A stretch of 64,000 nt of DNA from Chaetorhynchus papuensis (lineage: Eukaryota; Chordata; Aves; Passeriformes; Rhipiduridae), in assembly GCA_013396525.1 (NCBI GenBank), contig VWYX01000358.1:1-64000 (forward strand), given 5' to 3'. Position numbers and translations under genes: made by a program. Positions 54,040-64,000 of this stretch are shown piece after piece; position 1 is the stretch's first letter; each line of letters starts with the position of its first letter. The notes under the pieces were generated by a model. That model had not been told where the DNA came from and ran no database searches. It saw only the letters and a program-made list of their open reading frames with translations.

Positions 54040-55730
54040 AATTACGGTCTTCATCCTGCTTGTGAGTGACGGTAAATACCATCGCCCCGCTGACGAAGGC
54101 CACGTGAAAACCAAGCTGGAAACGGGCACAGCTGGTGACCGACGTTTGTCACCGGCGATGGTGGCTGCCCTCAGGGAGAGCGGGGGTCGTGAGGCGCGGG
54201 CAGGGACCTCGCTCTCACCTGCGCTGCTCAGGGCCGGCTTTACCAGCGGAGCTTTCCTCAGCTCTCCACACACGTTTTCCTCCGTGACGAGCAAGCCCAG
54301 GCAGGAGCGAGCCGAGCCCGGCGCGCCGGGCTCCCGGCCAGGGCGACTCTGCCCTAACATGGCACTCGATGCCGCCCGGGGGGCCCCGGGCTCGTCCCTC
54401 AGCGGCGCCGCCGACGGCCGGCCCCGCTCGCACCGTCCCGCCGAGGGCAGGGGCTCGGCCAGCCCCTCAAGGCCCGGCGCTGCGGGGGCGGAGGCCCTGG
54501 CGGAGCGGCCCAACCACGGCGGGCTGGAAATGGCGCCTTCCCGGCCCCCTCCCCGAGACACGCTGCCCGCCGGGCGCGGCTGCCGCAGCTGTCCCCGGCT
54601 GCTTTGGGAACCGCGGCTGCTTTCCCCCGCTACGGCTCCCGTGAGAGGGCTCCGCCCTGGGCCTCGCCCTGTCGTTCCCGGGAAAAGCTGTCGCCCAGCT
54701 ACCATCGGGCAGCTGCCGCCCGTCCCTTGCCCGCAGTGACGAGAGGCACTGCCGCCCCTCGCTGTGCTCGGCTCCCCCGGACGGGGCCCCGCCGCCTCCC
54801 GCTCTCGGCACGGAGCGGTGGCTCCTCCGGGAGGGTCAGCCGAGACGGAAGGCGGGGGCCGCCCGGGGAGCGGGACGAACGCCCGGCCGCTGGCATCCCC
54901 TGCGCCGGGCTCACCCCGCTCTGTCCGGGGGCTGGCGGGGACAGCGCTGCGGGGACCGGCCCCGGCCGCGGGGGACGGCGGGCCGAGCGCCCCCGGGAAG
55001 GGCCGGGCGGCGGCGCGCCTGCATGCCCGCCCGCCGCCGAGTGGGAACGGGCGGGGAAAGTTTCTCCTGTGCGCGCCCCGTCTGTCCCTCCCTCCGCGCC
55101 CGCACACTCTCGCGGATACACACACGCTCACACCCCTCTCCCGCCGCCAGCGGCCGGGGGGCACTTTTGAAAGCCGTCCTGGTTCCACACCCAGCCGCCG
55201 CTGACATCATTCCCGCAGGAGGGAGGGCGGGCGGAGGCACCGCCGCCGCCGCCAGACGGTCGCAGCCCCGGAGAGCTGCCCGCCGGCCCGCGCCCGTGAG
55301 TAGCCTCGGCCGGGCGGGGGGCGCGGGGGGAGCGGGGCGGCGGCGAGGGGAGCGGGCAGCGTCGCCGGCTGGGGGAGGAAGAAACCGCCAGAAGGGGGGA
55401 AAAATAAAAAGCACGCGTTTGTTTACTACGAAGCACATTTCATTTCGGTGGCCGCGGTGCCGCGCCGTCGCTGGGCCGGCTGGAGAGAGCGGTGCCGCTC
55501 CCGTCGAGCCCCGGCCCTGTTCCCTTGCTCCGGGCGTTGGGGAACGGGACGGGGCGGGCCGAGGGGCTCCTCGCCAGCGAGTCCAGGCTGGGCCAAGCCA
55601 GCAGAAAGTTCGCGCTCTCCACGGGATTGTTCCTTTCTGTTCTTTTCTGTAATCAACTCTCAGCGGAGTTCGCGTGTGCTGCAGTAACGTTGTAGCAGCT
55701 CTTGGCAGCTCCCGCCCTCCCCGCGCAGTG
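54040..55730. promoter_or_regulatory. CpG-island promoter of the downstream gene (probably EMP2, +)
   Basis: CpG and GC content rise sharply at about 54.04 kb and fall at about 55.73 kb, the size and shape of a housekeeping-type vertebrate promoter. It contains GGGCGGG-type boxes (around 55227 and 55312) and a cAMP-response-like site TGACATCA at 55202-55209. All six frames are open over long distances, including a 400-codon - frame. Their Arg/Pro/Gly/Ala composition marks them as GC artefacts. Mammalian gene order after TEKT5 is EMP2 on the same strand (a four-pass epithelial membrane protein of the PMP22 family), so EMP2 is the likely gene. This is inference, since no EMP2 coding exon lies in the window. 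Confidence 0.75.
55100..55295 (+). other. Candidate non-coding first exon with splice donor (probably EMP2 5'UTR)
   Basis: A strong donor, CCC then GTGAGTAG, is found at 55295/55296 within the downstream half of the CpG island. EMP2 and its relative PMP22 both begin with untranslated exons followed by an intron, which fits the lack of a PMP22-family start within the next 8.7 kb. The exon start is not determined; 55100 is only a placeholder within the island. A transcript in the opposite direction cannot be excluded. Confidence 0.4.
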
Positions 55731-56127
55731 GAAGGAAAATACACTTAGATGTAATTCAGTGCAGATTTCGGTTTATGAAGTTTTTGCCAGCATTAAACAT
55801 TTTTCCACTTGAGTCAAACTGCAGTTCCACTTACTGGTGGTTTTTATCCGTATGTAATGCCCCACTTACACCGGGGAGGTTGTGTGCCAGATCCTGGACA
55901 GGCAGCTCTCAGTAACGTGGGTTGTCTGCAATATCGAGTATTGAATTTGAGAGGTCAGCTCCTTGTTTGGACATTTCTAGGAAGAACAGTGCACTGCTGT
56001 CCATTCCTCAGCAGACTTACCCGGGGCTTGCTCTTACTCACAGAATGCTGCCATCAAGAAACCTGCAGTTCAGCCTCTCCGTTTATTTCTTGGCAGGAAT
56101 ACTTTGTTCACACGGTGCAGGAAGGTC

Positions 56128-56144
56128 TTTTTTTTTTTTTTTTT
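56128..56144. repeat. T17 homopolymer
   Basis: Seventeen consecutive T residues, with no recognisable retroposon attached on either side. Confidence 0.85.
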
Positions 56145-59100
56145 CTCCCAGTATGTAAATGATCAGTAATTATTGCAGTAGAGCATCTTAGAAGTATCTT
56201 CTGACTTGATACAGGGCTGTGAAGAAACCCACTGAATAGCTGTGAAATCCACACTGAATTTTGTTGGAGTTTTCTTTAGGAACTTTGGGAGTAAACAGCT
56301 ATGGTTGGCTCATCGTCAGAAAAACAAAAAGTAGCTCTTTCTCTTCACTTACTTTCATATGTACTGAATGTACTCTGTAAGTACAGTGCTGGTGTGTTAC
56401 CTATATAAAATAAGCCTTCTCACCTGCCTGAGTAGATGTTTTCTTGTCAAATAAAAATAGTCTCTGATGACTCCTTCATGCAGACCTGCTCTCAGATGTT
56501 GAAGGCTTTGCTGTCCATGTAATTCAGGAAAGAGCTGTGAGGCTGGACTGCAGGCTGAGGTGCCAGATGGCTGCAGATGTGGGCAGGCAGGAATCCACAC
56601 AAATGGTAGGGGACTATTGGGCATGAGTTTTCCTGGGGGGAGAAACGGGAATTGCAGTTTGCTGGGGAGTCCTGCTACATTTTTGTAAGAGTGTGTGACA
56701 AATGCCATCCTAAGGAATGCAGCTGGGGTACAGGTACTTGCCACAGCTGGTGAAATCAAAGTGGGAGTGGAAACAAAGGCACATGGTAAACAGGGCCACC
56801 AGAAGCTGATAGAGTTTAGTCAGCATAAGATTTAAAGACTTCACCTTCGCTTCAAAGACATTGAAAGAAGGAACTGTTGCTGTTCTCTGAATCTCTCTGT
56901 GAACTTGTAGAGTTGAGTTAGGAAATAGACTGTTGGGATACCTGAGGGAAGATTCATCCTCCGTGCTGAATTAAGATGTGTACAGATTGTATCACGCCAG
57001 CTGTGTGGCTGACAGAGATGTTACCAGGTAGCTGTCTGCCCAGCCAGGAATCCAGGAATTGCTCTGCCAGTAGCCATCAACATTAACTGGAGCTGAAATG
57101 CAGCAATACTATGAAGACTCTTAGAAGGCGATCAGTTTCTTGTTAGTATGCTCATTTGGGAAGGAAAATGGTGTGATAATATAATTTCAAATAAAAACAA
57201 CATACAGTCAGTAGGCAAGATGCTACTGGTGGTGTATTCTTTATTTGTGGTCTGGAAAGACTTCTATCGTAAACACACAAACAGTGTTGATTATGCTGTG
57301 GATTTGCCAGTGAGGAAAAAGAGTGAGTTTTATTTGGTTACACAGATTTAAAACCTCGTTAATAAAGGAAGTTGTTCAACAGACTGAGCAGGTCAAGACT
57401 GAAGGTTGCTGCAGCATTATTATCGTAGACAAAGATTCTGTCTCAGTTCATAGATGCTGGACTTACTGTTGCTGGCCCACATCGCTTAGAAGAAATGAAC
57501 ATCTCCATCTTACACCCACTTTCAGTTAATGCACTTGACCCCTCTTGATTTATTAGCATCTCTTGCTTCACAGTTGCCTTATGTCTTTCTCCTACTTCCA
57601 TTATTATGGCTTTTATTTTGTTGTCTTGTTTGTCTCAAGGTTGTTTCCCATCTCAGGTTTGACATTCCTTCGGCGATTAGGAGACTCTTGTACTGATGAG
57701 TCCCATATGGTTATTTAGAGAAGCAAGACCTTCCTCTACTTTTGCTAAATATATTAGGTGGAGGCTGTCTCCTTTCATAATGGTGTTTCCCTGTCCATTT
57801 AAAAATGAGATCAATGGCAGCACAAGGAGACTCTTCCCTTTTCACCTCAGTGGCTTGATTATATTTTGGTTTTCCACTGGCACTTCACGTTTTATTTGTG
57901 TCTTGAGCATCATGTAAGACATGACACCCCCACATAAATCAGGACAAGAATGTGGTTGGTTAAAGAGATAAGTAGGTCTCTGGGGACAAGATCTTTTATA
58001 TTGCTAGCTGGCAGATGTACTTTCCAGGTCCTCCTCCATGTTCCTGTTGGAAGAAGACCCAGCAGAATGAGGCACTGTGTTATACAGGAACTAATAAGAA
58101 AGATTTACTCTGAAGTGAAGCAAACATTGCATGTAAAATCCATGCGATACTTCAGCACAGCCAAATTAGAAAGTAGAAAGGAATGCACAGCTTTTATTGA
58201 AATCACATTGGTCTCAGAGGGAATGCAGAAGGAACATAAGCACAGTGCTAAGGAATTCCATTCATGGAGCTGTTCAGTGTTTGTTAGGCTTTGTTTGTTT
58301 TTTGGATGCTCAAAGCAAGCCATGATCTTTGCAGCGGAGCTTCAGTTTTTGCTGTTTTTTTGTTGAAAACTTTACTGTTTTAGAGAGTAGGTAATTTTGT
58401 AAAATATATCTCAAAATGTCAGGTGATGCTTATGACTTCATTAGGAAGATAAGCATCATAATTATTAGAAAATATATCTTCCTGGGTGGGACTCAAGAGA
58501 AAGCCTGATGGCCCGAATTCATCCATCAAAGGAACTATTATTTCTCCACTGAATGTAAAATGTAATTACACCTTTTTATTTTGCTGATGAAGTTTCATGG
58601 GCAGGCTTAATGATGGTATGTGCATGCCAGGTGAAGCCTCATAATTTGGGTGTGACCTTAAAATACAACCCTCTGGCTGTGGAGAGATCTTCACAGGAGT
58701 CTGTAGGTGGAGCAGAAAGTGGACTGACTCAAATACCCCTCAGAGATGGCTATAGGATATATATTTATGGTTTGCTTCACTGATTCTTAAACACTGTGCT
58801 ATGTTTGGAATTGCATGGGCCGCAAACAGCCAAGGTGGGCAGTATGAACACTCCCTTGGGTGTTTAAAGCAGGTGTTTAGTGTCCTGAAATAGATCAAAA
58901 TTCTGGCCTTCTTCCAGACAGACAGAGACCTTCCAAAGGCCCTGGATGTCTCTGCTGAGGTGCATGTGCTGCCAGGTGAGCTGTGCACCCTCACCTGCTC
59001 TCCAGGCCTTGCAGTGCTCAATTCACAGAAGCAACAAACCCACTGCTTAGTTCAAAGGCAGAAACAAAAGCAAGTCCAGAGGCTGCAGAACAGTCTGTGA

Positions 59101-60383
59101 AGAACTGAAGGGCTCTGGTTGGGCCTGCCCATCTGTCAGGGTGCTTGGTGTGCCCTTACCTGGCACTGTGTCTGTGCAGTGACCCCAGGCACTATCCAGC
59201 CTGGTCAAGGTGCAGCTGCGGGGTAGAGCAAAATGACCCAGGGGCTGAGGGGACTGGGCTGTTCCCACAGAGCAGCCAGTGTAGAAGAGCTGTGCACTGA
59301 ACGTGCTCAAACAAGAGATAGAAACTCTTCTACCTGGACTTCTAGGGTCCACATGGAAACTCTATTGCACTGATTACAAATTGCAGTGTAAGAATTGCAT
59401 TCTGGAGGTAGGCTGAGTATTAAATGTAGTCCTGTGCTACAATGTTGCTGTCAAACAAAGTAGTAGTAGTAGTTGTGGAGAGTTTGAGCTTTTATTTTAT
59501 AACCAACTGTTGTACCACCAATAGAAATGTGTTTTCGCACTCTTGATAGATGATGTGTAAACTCTGAAATAACTAAAACCAAAATTTCTCAACACAGAGC
59601 TAGTCAAAGCTAAATCAAAACAAGCAGTTTGAAAATTTTACAACAGTGAATGCAACACATTTAATTGCTAGCAATTTCCACAGAGCATCTGCCAAAGTTA
59701 AAACAATATCAGCTTTTATTTCTATGGAATTAAATGCATTGCTTTCAATCTGGGAAGACAGACCTTTTCTGCCTTTGTTTGTTGGTTAATTAGGTGGAAC
59801 ATCATAAATCACTTGAGCTGTTCTGTTGTATCTGGAATAATCTCTGGATAAGCAGCAGTCTGTAGTCAGTAGAGCCCAGGGTCTGAGATTTGCTCAGAAC
59901 TATTATAATGTGTAGTCAGTGCTGCAGGTGTGCCTCTTTTTTTTCTTTTCGTTGACTCAGACTGAGGACACATTTTATCTGTCAACCTGATATAAAGGTA
60001 TGTTATTTTACTTGGTCTGTCACTCCCTGCCCTGCCGTGGTATTGAACAGGGACAACCTCGACACTGAAACGTGGCCACACAGTGATTGAGCAGGGGTGA
60101 GGCCAGGCCACACCTCGGTTCAGCTGTTTGTTTCAGGAGCAGGTTCCCAGGAGGGTTCTCATAGCTTGAATAGCTTATCAGAACAGCCCTGTGTCATTGT
60201 CCCAGCTCCATCGAGCCACTGCTTCCCTGAGCCACAGGCAGGGCTGTGCCAGCAAAGGGCTCTGTGGTTCCTGACCACTGCCCTGGAGGGCTGGCAGGCA
60301 GTGGTGGCCCTTAGGTCACCCTCAGACAAGGGGCACAGGCTGTGCTCACTCTTGGAAGCTTTGCTGCCCACCTGAGAGACAAA

Positions 60384-60647
60384 TCGTCCCTCCAGGCTGG
60401 CTGTGTGTCGTCCCTCCAGGCTGGCTGTGTGTCGTCCCTCCAGGCTGGCTGTGTGTCCTCCCTCCAGGCTGGCTGTGTGTCGTCCCTCCAGGCTGGCTGT
60501 GTGTCCTTCCTCCAAGCTGGCTGTGTGTCGTCCCTCCAAGCTGGCTGTGTGTCATCCCTCCAGGCTGGCTGTGTGTCCTCCCTCCAAGCTGGCTGTGTGT
60601 CCTCCCTCCAGGCTGGCTGTGTGTCGTCCCTCCAGGCTGGCTGTGTG
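60384..60647. repeat. 24-bp minisatellite, 11 copies
   Basis: Eleven head-to-tail units of exactly 24 bases run without a single indel. Each unit starts TCGTCCCTCC, followed by AGGCTGGCTGTGTG. Variation is by substitution only: base 3 is G, C or A (copies 4, 9 and 10 have C, copy 8 has A), copy 6 has TCCTTCC, and copies 6, 7 and 9 have AAG for AGG. Because 24 is a multiple of three, several frames on both strands stay open and give an eight-residue repeat such as SSLQAGCV. I consider these a by-product, not genes. Confidence 0.97.
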
Positions 60648-63600
60648 TTGTCGTGATCCCCACGGTATTACTGCACTGCCCGACAGCCAGCACTGCTCCC
60701 AGCACTGCCTGCAGCCCTTGGAGCACGGCAGAGAATTCAGCAGTGCCAAGGGCATGGGTATCATGCCAAAGCCTGTTGGGAGCACAGAGACCTCAGTGAA
60801 GTTGTTGAGAGGCTTCACAGCAGAACAGAGCTGCAGGGTCCTCTCAGGACACCGAGTCTGTTGCCCTGCCAGCACAGTCCCTGTATCACAGAAATACTTT
60901 CTTGTGGAGGTGGCTCTCTTTTTCCTGTGCTGTGGTGATTGTAAGGCTGTTCCAGAATGTGACAGCTCTAGGAGTTGTAATTTACATCCTAAATGTGCTC
61001 ACACCTGATTTATAGCCATTTATTTTCATCTCTGAGTTAAACAGTTCTTTTTCCTTCCATGTGTTTGCCTTGACCTGCAAGCATATCCCCATTCTGTCTT
61101 GATCTTTGAAAATGAACAAGTCAGAACGAGAAGTTCTTGTCTTGTTAAGCTTAGGAAAACAAGCTTTAAGTACTTCTAGACCCGCTTGATTGTTATGAAG
61201 GTTTTAATGTACGCCACAGCTTTGTTTGTATTGAAGTGGTATCTGGTGCACAACAAGCAAACTGGCTGAACAGAGAGGATGCAGTGAACTCCTGAAATGA
61301 TGTGTGCTTTCTTTCATTTTCTAAGAATACAGTTAAGCTCTACCCATACATACTTCAACTTACAAACATTTTATAACATGTTTTGCACATGCCTTTGTGA
61401 AAGCTGACAGAATACATTTATGTTTTGTAAGAAAGCAGAAACTGCAGTATAAAAGCAGTTACTTCTCTCAAATTACTGCTGGGTTTTCTCAAACAATGTG
61501 TGCCCTTTGAGAACTGATCTCTTGATCCATGGGGTGTCTTTGATTAAAGACTGTTTGTTTGTTAGCATTTGCCAAAGGCGTGTGATGCTCAGCGTAAACT
61601 GAAGGTGGGAGAGCGGACGACTATGATGGGAATCAGAGATTAGTTGCAACCCTTTTGGGTGTTACTTAGTAATTTGGCAGCCTACCTTACACCACTGTGG
61701 GTTGTGTTGGGATTACATGCAGATACAGAACATCTTAATTATGAGATTATTATTATCTAGTATAAAAGTACAGTTACAAGAAAAAGTGCTTTAGGGAAGC
61801 AGAAGAATGTGTAAAAGATTTACTTTTGAGGAAGGTGTGGTTTGTGCTGCTGGAGGAGGAAAAACATTCTCTTTCTGCTGACCACATAAAACCCTCTAAA
61901 AGCAGTTTTGAGAAGATGAAGTCTTAAAGACTTTCATTCAAATATGTCTGTCTGTGTAGGCAGCTGACTTCTGTACCTGCTAAATTGTCTTCTCAGCATA
62001 TAGTGGCTGGTAGTCTCTCTTCCATGTTTTGCTGGAGCATTTGAATACATCTATCTTGAAGTTTTTAAGCTTCAGGCTATATTTTAGGATTTTCAGGTGA
62101 GATGTCACAAGGCTCATTTTCCCTGTAAGTGACACTTCCCACCCTACAACAGGGCATTGTGTTCCTGTTTTCCCATAGGTTCTGCTGGTTTCCTTGTGCT
62201 GAGTCTGCCCACAAAGGCTTCATGGCACAGTGACTTTCCTCTGCAGTGCACACAGCAGGGCCATAGTGGAAGGAGTGGTAGGGCAAGTCTAAACCCAGCC
62301 CAAACTTGTTTGCAAATAAATGACTGACAGAGTTACTGAAGTGGCAGCAATGCTGGCATCCCTAGGTCAAAACTTTATTAAAAGCATTCCTAAGAAATTA
62401 GAAACAACAGCTTCTTTGGGTCTCCATACTCAAAGCTAGCATGTTGCATTTCTGCTGCAATTTGTTTCTTGGTTTTGTTTGGAAACATGTGGAACAACAG
62501 GGTTAGAATTTCCTAGATTTTGGAGTTCTGGCTTGGTAGCATAGATTTAATGAGGAGGACAGGGTGAGAAGGGAGGAAATCTGAAGAAGATCTGCCAGAC
62601 CCACCTGTAATCACAGTCTTTTTCACTTTTGGTAACTAGGTGGGGTTTCTGAAGAGGAGACCAGATTTATTGTTCATGAAGTTGCTTGAGAAAGAGCTGA
62701 AAGGGTGCTTGAGCATCCCCTCTCCCACAGGTGATAGGGAGGCCAAGAGCAGGAGCTTGTTCACTCTGACTTTGCTGTTGCTCAGGCAGTCCCACCAGTA
62801 CCAGCAGGACGGACAGACATCCAAACACTGTAAAACCAGAAGGTTTTATTAAGCTAGAGGTGCACACTTGTATTCGTTGTGGTGCACACAAAGAGCAGAC
62901 CTCTGTGCTTTGGTTGCAAGGCATGATTTTGTGGAAGAAAATAGATAAAAACTAGGTCATACCATGTCTTGCAAGTTTGTCTCTGAGCCCCTGTATTTCA
63001 CTGTCAAAACACAACAAGCTAACTGCTGTAATTGTGCTGGAGGTTGCTGGGTCTTAACATAGCCTGCTGCAAGGGCACCAATAAATCTAGATCTGATGGG
63101 TGACCCTACTTTCATTTTCTGCCATTGTGTTAAAAAAGCCATAAATATTCTAATTCAAATAGAGCTCTAGGAAGGAGTGTGGATTAATTTTTTGCTGTAT
63201 TGATTTTTTTTTTGCCTTCATACAGTGGTTGAGTGCAGGGAACATTGATTCATTTCCTTCTGATTTCCTTGCTTTGTGAGGAAGGACTTTGAAAAGCAAG
63301 TGGAAGTGGAAGTGACAATCTCTTTTCCTTCCACATAAAATAGGTAGCACAAAGAGCTGTGGGCTTGAGTGTGTTCTCTGTTAAGCAAACAAAAAGAACT
63401 GATGGTCTCTGTGCCGTCGAGGTGCTCACAGGACACTTTGCCCTCTTGATTCCAAAGCCAGCATCAAGCAGGGACTTGAAATTTTATTTCATGTAGAACA
63501 CACATCGTTCTTCATGCTTAGCTTCATCCAGGAGGAAATTGGGTGGGAGCCATCTGCTGTGTAGACTGTTAACTCGTCCTTTGCAGTTCCCTCCTGGGTC

Positions 63601-64000
63601 CCCATTCAGTGTTGTAGAGGTGCAGTCAGAGCCATCCAGCACCTCTTGGAGGTCTCTAACTGGCTGCAGAGACTGCTTGAAGGAGGACATTCCATTTCTG
63701 TATTGACTGTTAGCTGGGTAACACCTGAGCCTGAAAACAGGTCACAACCTGAATGTACACCTGAACATGAAGAGTGTTGGTGTTCCCAACTGTTAAATTA
63801 ACTCAGACAGAGGAAATAAAGAAACTGGAGTAAGTTGTTTCAACTGGTGTAATTATTCTCTTGGTATTACATTTCCTGATTTTCTCGTCCTTTATGTTGT
63901 TTGATATTTAGGCATTAGAGGATTGTTGAAATCCTCAAAGCTCTTGCTGGCTTGGGAGAAAGTCTGCTGTCTTCAGACTTCACTTTTGGTTCCAGTTCTG

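Larger units (their letters stand above)
55296..64000 (+). other. Probable first intron of the downstream gene (EMP2), running off the right end
   Basis: From the donor at 55296 to the window end I find no exon encoding the PMP22/EMP/MP20 family start or its W-(x)n-GLW-C-C signature. The content is AT-rich, with a T17 run at 56128-56144, a short (AGT)n at about 59459-59474 and a GC-richer section at about 60.0-60.9 kb that holds a minisatellite. A 68-codon - frame at 63484-63690 is discussed as a finding. Confidence 0.4.

Noticed and set aside
53986..55188. 400-codon minus-strand frame, with long overlapping frames on both strands up to 55744
   Set aside because: All lie in the CpG island, where stop codons are rare. 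Composition is Arg/Pro/Gly/Ala-rich without domains, and every frame is open at once.
60159..61008. Repeat-protein-like frames (SSLQAGCV, CRPSRLAV and similar) on both strands
   Set aside because: They are generated by the 24-bp minisatellite, whose unit length is divisible by three. No flanking domain or start context supports a gene.

Overview
The window looks like nuclear DNA of a bird, possibly a songbird. It is AT-rich and almost gene-free, with two sharply bounded CpG islands. The recognisable transposons are all avian/reptilian CR1 LINE fragments, truncated at the 5' side and anchored at the 3' end. The order assigned here is bird from CR1 type and synteny; species was not determined.

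Layout. (1) 1-360 is a CpG-rich block, probably the edge of a promoter of a gene leading off the left end. (2) 9285-12717 (+) holds two decayed exons of a tektin, best matched to tektin-5 (TEKT5). They still splice in phase, but carry a 1-base deletion, a 12-base in-frame deletion in the tektin signature, a 2-base deletion and a premature stop. (3) 12.7-54 kb is a roughly 41 kb gene desert with four CR1 pieces, a few simple repeats and no coding sequence I can support. (4) 54.04-55.73 kb is a strong CpG island with a good splice donor at 55295/55296 on the + strand. (5) 55.3-64 kb reads as the first intron of that downstream gene and contains a clean 24-bp x 11 minisatellite at 60384-60647.

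Synteny reading (inference from known vertebrate gene order, not from coding sequence here). In mammals TEKT5 lies between NUBP1 (divergent) and EMP2 (same strand as TEKT5). A TEKT5 relic on + therefore predicts that the left CpG block is the NUBP1 promoter on - and that the 54-55.7 kb island is the EMP2 promoter on +, with EMP2 coding exons beyond 64 kb. No EMP2 or NUBP1 coding exon could be confirmed inside the window.

The main biological point is the loss of tektin-5, a sperm-flagellum microtubule protein, with its two 3'-most exons still readable. No operons, CRISPR arrays, tRNAs or rRNAs were seen.
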